Below, one piece after another: positions 15,079 through 24,667 of a DNA stretch of 64,000 nucleotides (position 1 is its first letter; every line of letters begins with the position of its first letter). Under the pieces are notes generated by a model, which ran no database searches, was not told the origin of the DNA, and saw nothing but the letters and a program-made list of their open reading frames with translations. A program made the position numbers and the translations under genes. The stretch is from Bradyrhizobium lablabi (GTDB taxonomy: Bacteria; Pseudomonadota; Alphaproteobacteria; Rhizobiales; Xanthobacteraceae): assembly GCF_018129385.1 (NCBI RefSeq), contig NZ_JAFCLN010000023.1, positions 40,595 to 104,594 of the forward strand. Reading direction: 5' to 3'.

Positions 15079-15177
15079 CGTCATTCCGGGGCGTGCGAAG
15101 CACGAGCCCGGAATCCATAACCACGATCGGGAGTATGGATTCCGGGTCCGCGCCAAGTGGCGCGTCCCGGAATGACG
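15079..15177. repeat. TCATTCCGGGGCG-family intergenic repeat, copy 2
   Basis: Same element as 10373-10470, with GGAATCCATA/TATGGATTCC inner arms, located between the small dehydrogenase and the ligase. Confidence 0.75.
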
Positions 15178-15196
15178 AGTGGCGAGAGATTCGTCT

Positions 15197-17068
15197 TCAT
15201 TGCAACACGATCACGTCGTTATCCGGTTTGGCAGCATAGAGCCGCTCGACCAGATCGGCGCGGCGGTCGAGGCCGGCGCGCTGGTTGATGTAGCCCTTGT
15301 CAGTGAGCTCGTTGCCGTCGATCGAGGGCGGCTCGGCCATCAGCATCGCGCGCGCGATGCGCATGCTGGTTCCCTTGCAGGCCGTGTTATGCGCTTCCAG
15401 CCCGCGCTTCAGACAGGCGATCACGTCGGGATGTTTTACGACGTCCTCGAACGTCGCATCCGGACTCCCGACGACCTGACGGCATGCGTGCAGGTTCGGC
15501 CAGGCCAATAGCCCGACGAATTCGCGGTCCTGTCCGGCCACCAGCGCGTCGTGCACCACCGGCGTTGCGGCGGCGATGGCGTCGGTGCGCAGCGAGCCGA
15601 CATGCACGAAGGTGCCGGTCGTCAGCTTGAAATCCTCGACCACGCGCCCGGCGAAGATGATGCCCTGCAACGGATCGTTATCGTCGACAAAGATGCCGGC
15701 ATCGCCGATGCAGTAAAAGCCTTCCTCATCGAACATCTTTTTCGTCAGCTCGGCCTGGCCGAAATAGCCCGGCGTGACGTTGATGCCGCGCAGGCGCAGC
15801 TCATATTTCGAACCGCAAGGTACCATCTTCAGTTCGACGCCGGGGAACGGCAGGCCTATCAGGCCTACGCGCTCGGTGTCCCAATAGGTTCCGGTGGAAG
15901 TCGGCGCGGTCTCGGTCGAGCCCCAGCCGGTGTAGAACACGATGCGCTCTCCGGTGGTTTTTACCGCCAGCGCCTGCATGCGATCGTAGAGATCATCAGG
16001 CAGCCGCGCGCCACCATAGGCCATCACGGTGAGGTTCTTGAAAAAACTGCGGCAGAGCGAATCGTCCTTTTCCATCGCAGCCGCCAGCGCGGCGTAGCCG
16101 GCCGGCACGTTGGCGTAGTAGGTCGGCGAGACCTCGTGCAAATTCCTGATGGTCTCGTCGAACTGGCCCGGCATCGGCCGGCCGTCGTCGATATAGAGCG
16201 TGCCGCCATCGACCAGGATCGGATGGAACGCGGCGTTGCCGCCCATGGTATGATTCCACGGCATCCAGTCCAGCATGGTCGCCACCGGGCCGTTCGGATC
16301 GCGCGGGCGGACCTGCATCATCATCGCCGCATTGGCGCACATCATCTCCTGCGTGTTGATGACGGCTTTTGGCATGCCGGTGGAGCCCGAGGTGAACAGC
16401 AGTTTTCCCACGGTGCCGGGCGTGATCCTTGCGATCGATTCCTCGACATCCTTCGTCACGGGCGTTGCTGCAAGATCGGCAAAGGACACGCTCTTGATGC
16501 CTTCACAGGGACGCACGACGTGCACCACGGTGACGCCGGTGAGATCGAGCGCTTTCAGCGCCTTCTCAAAGGTCGGGCCGTCCTGCGCCATCACGACGGC
16601 GGGCTTGATCAGATTGAACAGATATTTGAGTTTCGCGTGATCCTGGCTCATCAGCGAATAGGCCGGCGACACCGGTGCTGCCGGCAGGCGCGCCTGCATC
16701 GCGGCCTGCGTCATCAGCGCATGCTCGATTGAATTGCCCGACAGGATCGTGACCGGGCGGCCCTCTTCGATGCCGAGATTGAGCAGGCCCTGCGTCAGCG
16801 CATCGACGGTGCGCTTGGCTTCGCCATAGGAAACCTTGCGCCATTGCCGGTCGGGACCGCCGCGCTGCGCCAGCCAGATGCGCTCGGGCGCTTCCCTTGC
16901 CCATTTCGCGAGCGAAGCCGGAATATGCTTTTCGTAAGCCTGGAGCGGGATGCGCGACTTGAGGACGATGACGCCGTCCGGCCGGCGCTCGACGGCGATG
17001 TCGCGCTCCAGCCAGTCGATCTTGCGAAAGCCGGGCTTGTCGAGCACCGCGGCGGCATTCCCATCCAT
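15197..17068 (-). CDS. AMP-dependent ligase, feruloyl-CoA-synthase-like
   Basis: A 623-residue adenylate-forming enzyme. The P-loop is LLFTSGSTGMPKAVINT, and the block DWMPWNHTMGGNAAF together with VVEDFKLTTGTFVHVGSLR near the C-terminus is characteristic of feruloyl-CoA synthases rather than fatty-acyl ligases. It should convert an aromatic or similar carboxylate plus ATP and CoA to the CoA thioester and so feed the dehydrogenase, hydratase, SDR and thiolase in this cluster. GGGAG precedes ATG 17068. The true substrate cannot be read from sequence. Confidence 0.82.
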   Translation of the reverse strand: MDGNAAAVLDKPGFRKIDWLERDIAVERRPDGVIVLKSRIPLQAYEKHIPASLAKWAREAPERIWLAQRGGPDRQWRKVSYGEAKRTVDALTQGLLNLGIEEGRPVTILSGNSIEHALMTQAAMQARLPAAPVSPAYSLMSQDHAKLKYLFNLIKPAVVMAQDGPTFEKALKALDLTGVTVVHVVRPCEGIKSVSFADLAATPVTKDVEESIARITPGTVGKLLFTSGSTGMPKAVINTQEMMCANAAMMMQVRPRDPNGPVATMLDWMPWNHTMGGNAAFHPILVDGGTLYIDDGRPMPGQFDETIRNLHEVSPTYYANVPAGYAALAAAMEKDDSLCRSFFKNLTVMAYGGARLPDDLYDRMQALAVKTTGERIVFYTGWGSTETAPTSTGTYWDTERVGLIGLPFPGVELKMVPCGSKYELRLRGINVTPGYFGQAELTKKMFDEEGFYCIGDAGIFVDDNDPLQGIIFAGRVVEDFKLTTGTFVHVGSLRTDAIAAATPVVHDALVAGQDREFVGLLAWPNLHACRQVVGSPDATFEDVVKHPDVIACLKRGLEAHNTACKGTSMRIARAMLMAEPPSIDGNELTDKGYINQRAGLDRRADLVERLYAAKPDNDVIVLQ

Positions 17069-17109
17069 TTTGCGTCTCCCGGAATTCCTGTCCTTTGCGG
17101 ATCTTGTTG

Positions 17110-17919
17110 TCAGCGCCTGATATAGACAGGCTTTCGTTTCTCAAGGAAGGCCCTGATGCCTTCGCCGAAATCTTCCGAGCGACTGCACAGCACCTGGTTG
17201 CGGTCTTCCATCGCGATCACGGCTTCGATCGAGCCGGCATCGACCGCCATGTTGAGGCACTCTTTCGACAGCCGAAGCCCGATCGGCGAGGCCGTCATCA
17301 TCGCATCGACATAGGGTTCTGCGGCGGCATCGAGCGCCGCGGCATCTTCAACCAGTTCGGAGACGAGGCCGACCGCGAGCGCGCGCTCGGCGCCGATGAA
17401 GCGGCCGGTCAAGATCAGTTCGGAAGCGACCGACACGCCGACCAGACGTGGCAGGAAATAGCTGGTGCCGATGTCGCAGCCGCCAAGACCAAGCTTGATG
17501 AAGGCACAGTTCATCCGCGCGTTCTTCGTCGCAATGCGGATGTCGGCCGCGAGCGCCAGGGCAAAGCCGCCACCGGCCGCCGCACCCTGGACCAGCGCGA
17601 CGATCGGCTGCGGACAGCGCCGCATCAGCATCACGATATCGGCGATGCGCCGCTGCGAGTCCAGCGACTCGGTGACACCAGGCGGCTCCTGCTGCCCGGC
17701 CCGCCGCTTCATGGCGTGCTTGAGATCAAGCCCGGCGCAGAAGGAGGCGCCGGCGCCTTTGAGCACGACGACTCGGGTGTCGCGGTTGCGCTGGAGGCCC
17801 TGGAAGTAGACGTTGAGCGCGTCGATCAGGGACGGATCGAGCGCGTTCAGGCTGTCCGGGCGATTGAGTGTCACCCAATCGACGCCGTCATGATGTTCGA
17901 TCAGCAGCGGTTGAGTCAC
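17110..17919 (-). CDS. Crotonase family protein, dienoyl-CoA-isomerase-like
   Basis: A 269-residue crotonase. GTG 17919 is chosen since AGGAG lies six bases upstream; the longer frame would read through an intergenic repeat. Oxyanion segments are GASFCAGLDLKHAM and AAAGGGFALALAADIRI. Instead of the hydratase glutamates it has GLGGCDIGTSYFLPRL, whose Asp lines up with the catalytic Asp of delta3,5-delta2,4-dienoyl-CoA isomerases, so isomerase activity is worth considering. It lies between the ligase and the SDR. Confidence 0.82.
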   Translation of the reverse strand: MTQPLLIEHHDGVDWVTLNRPDSLNALDPSLIDALNVYFQGLQRNRDTRVVVLKGAGASFCAGLDLKHAMKRRAGQQEPPGVTESLDSQRRIADIVMLMRRCPQPIVALVQGAAAGGGFALALAADIRIATKNARMNCAFIKLGLGGCDIGTSYFLPRLVGVSVASELILTGRFIGAERALAVGLVSELVEDAAALDAAAEPYVDAMMTASPIGLRLSKECLNMAVDAGSIEAVIAMEDRNQVLCSRSEDFGEGIRAFLEKRKPVYIRR

Positions 17920-17957
17920 GAGGTACTCCTGCGCGTTCAGCAGATCGCGGTGCCAGT

Positions 17958-18132
17958 TGCTGCGCCCTCTCCCCTTGTGGGAGAGGGCATCGCCGGCAGT
18001 CGCCACGCATTCGCTTGGGTGAGGGGTCTGTTTCCGCGGAGACAACCCCTCATCCGTCGCCTCACTTCGTGAGGCGTCACCTTCTCCCGCATCCGCCTTC
18101 GCCCAAGGGCTTCGGCGGACAGGAGGGGAGAA
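17958..18132. repeat. CTCCCCTTGTGGGAGAG-family intergenic repeat
   Basis: A compound noncoding element beginning CCCTCTCCCCTTGTGGGAGA and ending AGGAGGGGAGAAGGAAG, between the crotonase and SDR genes. Related elements occur at 23341, 32742, 39803 and 41018. Confidence 0.65.
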
Positions 18133-18137
18133 GGAAG

Positions 18138-18896
18138 TTACCGCGGCGCCATGCGGATGGCGCCGTCGAGGCGGATGGTTTCGCCGTTCAGCATCGGGTT
18201 CTCGACAATATGAACCGCGAGATTGCCGTACTCGCTGGCATCGCCGAGACGCGCCGGATGCGGCACCTGGGCGCCCAGGCTCTTGCGGGCTTCTTCGTTC
18301 AGGCCCATCAGCAGCGGCGTCAGGAACAGGCCGGGCGCGATGGTATTGACGCGGATCTTGAGGGAAGCGAGGTCGCGCGCGGCCGGCAGCGTCAGGCCGA
18401 CAACGCCGCCCTTTGAAGCCGAATAGGCGATCTGGCCGATCTGGCCTTCATAGGCCGCAACGGAGGCGGTGTTGATGGCGACGCCGCGCTCTTCACCGAT
18501 CGGTGCCTCGGTGGCAAGGCGCTCGGCGAACAGGCGCAGCACGTTGAAGGTACCGATCAAATTGACGTTGATGATGCGGACGAATTTTTCCAGCGGATAG
18601 ACGCCGTCCTTGCCGACGGTGCGCTGCGAGCCGCCGATGCCGGCGCAGTTCATCAGCACGCGGGCGATGCCGTGCGCGGCTTCGGCCTTGGCGATCGCGG
18701 CCTTGATCTGCTCCTCGCTGGTAACGTCGGCATGCAGGGCAACGCCCTTGACCTCGGCGGCGACCTTCTCGGCGTTCTCCTTGTTCTGGTCGATCACGCC
18801 GACCTTGGCGCCCTTGGCCGCCATGGCGCGCGCGGTCGCGGCGCCGAGACCGGAGCCACCGCCGGTGATGAGAACGGCAACGTCTTTCAACTGCAT
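18138..18896 (-). CDS. Short-chain dehydrogenase, 3-hydroxyacyl-CoA dehydrogenase type
   Basis: A 252-residue classical SDR with TGGGSGLG (residues 11-18), the NCAGIG turn, the catalytic Ser region NTASVAAYEG and YSASKGG. The C-terminal APGLFLTPLL and the overall layout resemble type 2 (HSD17B10-like) 3-hydroxyacyl-CoA dehydrogenases. It would oxidise the 3-hydroxyacyl-CoA made by the hydratase step, using NAD. It is the first structural gene after tetR on the minus strand. Confidence 0.85.
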   Translation of the reverse strand: MQLKDVAVLITGGGSGLGAATARAMAAKGAKVGVIDQNKENAEKVAAEVKGVALHADVTSEEQIKAAIAKAEAAHGIARVLMNCAGIGGSQRTVGKDGVYPLEKFVRIINVNLIGTFNVLRLFAERLATEAPIGEERGVAINTASVAAYEGQIGQIAYSASKGGVVGLTLPAARDLASLKIRVNTIAPGLFLTPLLMGLNEEARKSLGAQVPHPARLGDASEYGNLAVHIVENPMLNGETIRLDGAIRMAPR

Positions 18897-18937
18897 CGCA
18901 ACTAACCTTTCCTTGGGTCGTTTCTTTTCTACTTTTT

Positions 18938-18986
18938 AAGCATGATCTGATCGGAAAACCGGTTTCCACTTTTCCGGATCATGCTC
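18938..18986. repeat. GAGCATGATC-family intergenic repeat
   Basis: A 49-bp imperfect palindrome with arms AAGCATGATC and GATCATGCTC around GGAAAACCGGTTTCC. It lies between the TetR and SDR genes and may form a transcript hairpin. Confidence 0.75.
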
Positions 18987-19008
18987 GCGACTTGGGTAAC
19001 GGTGGACT

Positions 19009-19668
19009 CTATTCGGCAGCCATTGCCGCCTTGTCCGGCTTCAGAATGCCGCCGAAAATCAGCGCTTCCATGTGCTTGATGTATTCGCGGCAGACATCCT
19101 CGGTCACAGGGCCGACACCGATCGCACGCGACATCGCGTGGCGGCCGAAGAACAGGTGATCGCAGGCGCCGACCAGGCTGGTGTAGAACAGCACCGGATC
19201 GACCTTGCGGAATTCGCCGGCCTTGATGCCCTCGGCCAGCAGACGGCGCTGGAAATCCAGCAGCGGCGCCACAAAGAATTTCGAGACTTCGTCGGCTGCT
19301 TCCGCGCTGCTTTCGTGCAGCAAATAATGGATCAGCCGGTTCATGTAGGGGAACTGATAATAGGCGCGGATAATGCCGCCGATATGCAGGCGCAACTTCG
19401 CTGATGGTGTGATCTTCTGCGCCAGCAGATATTCGAGCTGCGACATCTCGGTGGCGGCATCGCGCGCCAAGAGCGCCATCAGCAGCCCGTCCTTGTTGCC
19501 GAAATGATATTTCACCAGCGCGGCGTTGACGCCCGACTTCTGCGCGATGTCCGACAGCGACACTTCGATCGAGGCGCGCTCAATCATCAGTTCGCTGGCG
19601 GCGACCAGCAGTTTTTCCGCGGTGGGATTTTTGCCGGTCTGAAGTCTGGTCGGTACGCTGGTATTCAC
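19009..19668 (-). CDS. TetR family transcriptional regulator
   Basis: A 219-residue TetR protein. The N-terminal DNA-binding domain shows ASIEVSLSDIAQKSGVNAALVKYHFGNKDGLL (about residues 28-60), followed by an all-helical ligand domain. GTG 19668 is chosen because AAGGA lies six bases upstream; the further frame has no support. TetR proteins next to beta-oxidation genes usually bind an acyl-CoA that releases them from DNA. It is transcribed towards the catabolic genes and is divergent from the thiolase, with a candidate operator between. Confidence 0.88.
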   Translation of the reverse strand: MNTSVPTRLQTGKNPTAEKLLVAASELMIERASIEVSLSDIAQKSGVNAALVKYHFGNKDGLLMALLARDAATEMSQLEYLLAQKITPSAKLRLHIGGIIRAYYQFPYMNRLIHYLLHESSAEAADEVSKFFVAPLLDFQRRLLAEGIKAGEFRKVDPVLFYTSLVGACDHLFFGRHAMSRAIGVGPVTEDVCREYIKHMEALIFGGILKPDKAAMAAE

Positions 19669-19734
19669 TGCGGTCCTTGTTCCCGCTGATCTTGCGGGCC
19701 GCACATAAGCGCATGACCGGGCCGCACTCAAGAG

Positions 19735-19754
19735 TTAATTGATCGATTGACTAA
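19735..19754. promoter_or_regulatory. Candidate TetR operator
   Basis: TTAATTGATCGATTGACTAA is an imperfect palindrome (14 of 20 positions symmetric) centred on ATCGAT. It is midway between the divergent tetR and thiolase starts, where a repressor could control both units. Confidence 0.5.
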
Positions 19755-19824
19755 GACCGGTCCGGCCCTTTAAATCCGGCCCAATTTCCAAAACAGCCAT
19801 TCACAACAATCAGGGAGAACAGAC

Positions 19825-20997
<1,173 letters not shown>

Positions 20998-21206
20998 GCG
21001 CGAACGACCTCACGCATCACAAATCACGACGGCATCACAAAGTAGCGTCCCGGCTTGAGCCGGGACGCATGACCACAGATTTGAGTGGTCATCGCGAGCT
21101 GAAATTTCGGCTCATTTCCACATTCGAACCGGTGGCCCGGATCGCGACCTCCTTGCGCAAATGCACGAGGCCGAAACCGGGCACCATGTTTTCTTGGCGA
21201 GTACTT

Positions 21207-22748
21207 ATGACCCATCCGACCGTTCACGCCCGCACGCATCCGAACAAGATCGCCTACCAGATGGCGGGCACGGGCAAGGCCATCACCTATCGCGAGCTCG
21301 ACGAGCTCTCGAACCAGGGCGCGCATCTGTTCCGCTCGCTCGGCCTGAAGGCCGGCGACCATATCGCGCTGCTGATGGAAAACCGCCTCGCTTTCATGGA
21401 GATTTGCTGGGCCGCGCAACGGAGCGGGCTCTACTACACCGCGATCAGCCGCTACCTGACGCAGGAAGAGATCGACTACATCGTGAAAGACTGCGGCGCC
21501 AAGATCTTTATCACCACGCCGAAGTGCTACGAGCAGGTCAAGGGCCTCGTCGGCCAGCCGAATGGCCCGCTGCTCTACATGATGGACGAGCCGGAGCCGG
21601 GTTTCCGTTCCTGGGACAAGGAAGCGGCCAAACAACCGACGACACCGATTGCGGACGAAGTCGCCGGCTATGACATGCTCTACTCCTCCGGCACCACCGG
21701 AAGGCCGAAGGGCATCAAAAAGGATTTTGAGGGCAAGCGCATCGATGAGCCCAATCAGTTCCTGAAGGTGCTCACCGCCGATATGTGCGGCATGAACGCC
21801 GACACTATTTATCTGTCGCCGGCGCCGCTGTATCACGCAGCTCCCTTGCGCTTCAACATGATGGTGACGATCCTTGGCGGCACCTCCGTCATCATGGAGC
21901 ATTTCGACGCCGAGGAATTCCTGAAGCTGGTCGAGAAATACAAGGTGACGCAGTCGCAGCTCGTGCCGACGATGTTCGTGCGCATGCTGAAGCTGCCGGA
22001 GGACGTGCGCACCCGCTACGACGTCTCGACGCTGAAAGGCGCGATCCACGCCGCCGCGCCGTGTCCGGTCGACGTGAAAGCAAAGATGATCGAATGGTGG
22101 GGACCGATCCTGATCGAGTATTACGCCGGCTCCGAGGGCAACGGCGTCACAGTCTCGACCTCGCAGCAATGGCTGGAGCATCGCGGCACCGTCGGCCGCG
22201 CCGTGGTCGGCAAGGTCAAGATTCTGGACGAGAACGATGAGGAGCGGCCGGTCGGCGAGATCGGCACGGTCTATTTCGCCGATGCGCCGGTCTTCAGCTA
22301 TCACAACGATCCCGACAAGACGAAGCGCGCCTATAACGGCAAGGGATGGTCGACGCTCGGCGACGTCGGCTATCTCGACAAGGATGGCTTCCTCTACCTC
22401 ACCGACCGCAAGAGCTACATGATCATCTCCGGCGGCGTGAACATCTATCCGCAGGAGACCGAGGATGTGCTGATCACCCATCCCGCGGTGTCCGACGTCG
22501 CGGTGTTCGGCGTGCCGAACGAGGAGATGGGCGAAGAGGTGAAGGCGGTGGTGCAGCCGCACGATATGGCGAAGGCCGGCAGGGAGCTGGAGGCCGAATT
22601 GATCGTGTTCTGCCGAAAACATCTGTCGCCGATCAAATGCCCCAGGAGCATCGACTTCGAAGCCGAGCTGCCGCGCACGCCCACCGGCAAACTGGTGAAG
22701 CGGCATCTGCGCGATCGATATTGGCCGAAGACGGCGGTGAAGGCGTAA
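21207..22748 (+). CDS. AMP-dependent acyl-CoA synthetase
   Basis: A 513-residue adenylate-forming ligase: P-loop DMLYSSGTTGRPKGIKK, acyl-binding YYAGSEGNG, the GWSTLGDVGYLD and DRKSYMIISGGVNIYPQE motifs, and the C-terminal catalytic lysine motif PRTPTGKLVK. It belongs to the group that lacks a long-chain-specific insertion. I start at ATG 21207; ATG 21186 would add seven residues. It follows the thiolase after a 210-base gap that holds a short CGTCCCGGCTTGAGCCGGGAC hairpin. Confidence 0.88.
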   Translation: MTHPTVHARTHPNKIAYQMAGTGKAITYRELDELSNQGAHLFRSLGLKAGDHIALLMENRLAFMEICWAAQRSGLYYTAISRYLTQEEIDYIVKDCGAKIFITTPKCYEQVKGLVGQPNGPLLYMMDEPEPGFRSWDKEAAKQPTTPIADEVAGYDMLYSSGTTGRPKGIKKDFEGKRIDEPNQFLKVLTADMCGMNADTIYLSPAPLYHAAPLRFNMMVTILGGTSVIMEHFDAEEFLKLVEKYKVTQSQLVPTMFVRMLKLPEDVRTRYDVSTLKGAIHAAAPCPVDVKAKMIEWWGPILIEYYAGSEGNGVTVSTSQQWLEHRGTVGRAVVGKVKILDENDEERPVGEIGTVYFADAPVFSYHNDPDKTKRAYNGKGWSTLGDVGYLDKDGFLYLTDRKSYMIISGGVNIYPQETEDVLITHPAVSDVAVFGVPNEEMGEEVKAVVQPHDMAKAGRELEAELIVFCRKHLSPIKCPRSIDFEAELPRTPTGKLVKRHLRDRYWPKTAVKA

Positions 22749-22766
22749 CGCCGCCACGAGAAGGAA

Positions 22767-23270
22767 CTACGTCGAAGCCGCCGGCGCGCAAGTGAGCGAT
22801 GACGCCGCGCGCAAATTCAATTGGCCCTTCTGACCGCTGGCCGTCGTAATCCACTGGGCATCGATCTGCTGAAGATCCTTCGACAGCTTGCCGCGATGGC
22901 TGCCGCCGGTCTCGAATGCGCTGTTGCCCTCGGGCGCGAGTTCGAAAATCTCCACCTGCAAATCCGACAGGCGGACCAGCATGCGAACCTTGATCTTCGT
23001 CACCTGGCGGCCGACCTCATAGGAGCCGCATCCGAACGCTTCGGCAGCGCGGCCGTTCAGCGCCCGCACCGAGTCGAGGGTGATGACGACGTTCTGCACG
23101 GTGCTGTCGCCATCCCAGCGAAATTCGCCGAGATAGCCCCGCGGCATATCCCGGACCAGGTTTGGCTCGGCCGCGTGGACGACGGAAGCAAAGAGAAGAC
23201 ATGCAGCCGCGATCGCGATGCCGAGGCGCGAAAACAGGCGGTGAAAATTGGCGATATCCAGTCCACGCAT
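22767..23270 (-). CDS. Secreted hypothetical protein, 167 aa
   Basis: An N-terminal signal peptide is evident (RLGIAIAAACLLFASVVHAAEP, cleavage after HAA or nearby). The mature protein has a repeated pattern of beta strands (YLGEFRWDGDSTVQNVVITLDSVRAL) and a conserved pair of cysteines in FGCGSYEVG and SLTCAP. I recognise no family. It is convergent with the acyl-CoA synthetase gene and lies head to head with the epoxide hydrolase gene. Confidence 0.65.
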   Translation of the reverse strand: MRGLDIANFHRLFSRLGIAIAAACLLFASVVHAAEPNLVRDMPRGYLGEFRWDGDSTVQNVVITLDSVRALNGRAAEAFGCGSYEVGRQVTKIKVRMLVRLSDLQVEIFELAPEGNSAFETGGSHRGKLSKDLQQIDAQWITTASGQKGQLNLRAASSLTCAPAAST

Positions 23271-23340
23271 GTGGAATGCATCCTTCAGATGGCGTTTCCA
23301 TGCTTAGACGGTACCGGAGAGGTGGAGGTTCAAAGCGCTT

Positions 23341-23377
23341 CCTTCCCTTCTCCCCTTGTGGGAGAAGGGAAGAAAAG
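23341..23377. repeat. Short CTTCTCCCCTTGTGGGAGAAG hairpin repeat
   Basis: An almost perfect short palindrome (CTTCTCCC...GGGAGAAG) immediately upstream of the epoxide hydrolase ribosome-binding site; related to the larger elements at 17958 and 32742. Confidence 0.6.
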
Positions 23378-23384
23378 GAGCACC

Positions 23385-24539
23385 ATGGCCTCTCTCCCCG
23401 ACATCCCGCTCCCACCAACTATCCGCTCGCGCTATGTCGACGACATCAACGGCTTGCGCATGCATCTGCTGGAAGCCGGCTTTGAGACCAAGGGCCGGCC
23501 CTGTCTGCTTTTGCTGCACGGTTTTCCCGAACTCGCTTTTAGCTGGCGCAAGGTGATGCCGGCGCTTGCGGCCGCCGGGTATCACGTGATCGCGCCGGAC
23601 CAGCGCGGTTATGGCCGCACCACCGGCTGGGATGCGAGCTACGACGGCGATCTCTCGCAATTCCGGATACCCAATCTGGTGCGCGATGTGCTCGGGCTGG
23701 TGGCGGCGTTCGGCTATCGCAGCGTCGATGCCGTGATCGGCCATGATTTCGGCTCGCCGGTCGCTTCCTGGTGCGCGCTGATCCGGCCCGACGTGTTTCG
23801 CGCTGTGGCGATGATGAGCGCGCCGTTTGGAGGAACGCCGTCACTGCCGTTCAATACGGCCGACGCTCCGGCAAAGCCCGCGCCGGACGATCCCGTGCAT
23901 CGCGATCTCGCCGCGCTGCCGCGCCCCCGCAAGCATTATCAATGGTATTACTCGACGCGCGAGGCCAACGCCGACATGCACAGTGCGCCGCAGGGTGTGC
24001 ACGATTTCCTGCGCGCCTACTACCATCACAAGAGCGCGGACTGGAAAGCCAACGCGCCCTATCCGCTGCAATCCTGGTCCGCCGGCGAGCTGGCAAAACT
24101 GCCGACCTACTACGTGATGGATCTCGCGGAAGACATGGCCGCGACGGTGGCGAAGGAGATGCCGTCGCCGGCCGAGATCGCCGCCAACCAATGGTTGCCC
24201 GACAGCGAGCTTGCCTTCTACAGCGCCGAATATCAGCGCACCGGATTCCAGGGCGGGCTGCAATGGTATCGCTGCGGCACGTCAGGCGCGTTCATTCCGG
24301 AATTGCAGACATGGTCGGGCCGCACCATCGACCAGCCTTCGTGCTTCATCTCCGGCAAGCAGGATTGGGGCACCTATCAGCGGCCGGGCGTATTCGAGGC
24401 GATGCAGACCAAGGCCTGCACCAACATGATCGGCTGCCACCTCGTCGACGGCGCCGGACATTGGGTGCAGCAGGAACAGCCGGAAGAAGTCAGCCGGCTG
24501 CTGCTGGCGTTTCTCCAATCGGCCCGCCCCGTCAGCTAG
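23385..24539 (+). CDS. Alpha/beta hydrolase, epoxide-hydrolase-like
   Basis: A 384-residue alpha/beta hydrolase. HGFPELAFSWRKVM carries the HG(F/N)P oxyanion turn, and the nucleophile elbow is GHDFGSPV, Asp rather than Ser, typical of epoxide and haloalkane hydrolases. The C-terminal GAGHWVQQEQPEEV provides the catalytic His. AAAAGGAGCACC precedes ATG 23385. The open frame upstream of this is antisense to the preceding gene. A specific substrate is not evident. Confidence 0.85.
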   Translation: MASLPDIPLPPTIRSRYVDDINGLRMHLLEAGFETKGRPCLLLLHGFPELAFSWRKVMPALAAAGYHVIAPDQRGYGRTTGWDASYDGDLSQFRIPNLVRDVLGLVAAFGYRSVDAVIGHDFGSPVASWCALIRPDVFRAVAMMSAPFGGTPSLPFNTADAPAKPAPDDPVHRDLAALPRPRKHYQWYYSTREANADMHSAPQGVHDFLRAYYHHKSADWKANAPYPLQSWSAGELAKLPTYYVMDLAEDMAATVAKEMPSPAEIAANQWLPDSELAFYSAEYQRTGFQGGLQWYRCGTSGAFIPELQTWSGRTIDQPSCFISGKQDWGTYQRPGVFEAMQTKACTNMIGCHLVDGAGHWVQQEQPEEVSRLLLAFLQSARPVS

Positions 24540-24631
24540 AGCCGCGGGCCGTCGACACGAAAATGCGAAAACAACCCCATGGACAGTAGCATCCGGGACG
24601 ATTGACCCCGCGCGCGCCGCTGTCTATAACC

Positions 24632-24652
24632 AATTTAGAATCATTCTAAATT
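24632..24652. promoter_or_regulatory. Iron-control (ICE/Irr-type) palindrome
   Basis: The core TTTAGAATCATTCTAAA (24634-24650) is perfectly symmetric, and the symmetry extends by AA/TT to 21 bases. It matches the inverted TTTAGAA/TTCTAAA pattern known for the Irr-bound ICE of rhizobia. It ends 15 bases before the mbfA start, so Irr binding there would block expression under low iron. Confidence 0.8.
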
Positions 24653-24667
24653 GCTGGATGGCCGGCC

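Noticed and set aside
21024..22757. A 577-codon minus-strand open frame opposite the acyl-CoA synthetase gene
   Set aside because: It mirrors the coding strand of a clearly conserved synthetase and lacks family motifs, ribosome-binding site and codon bias; a shadow of high-GC coding.
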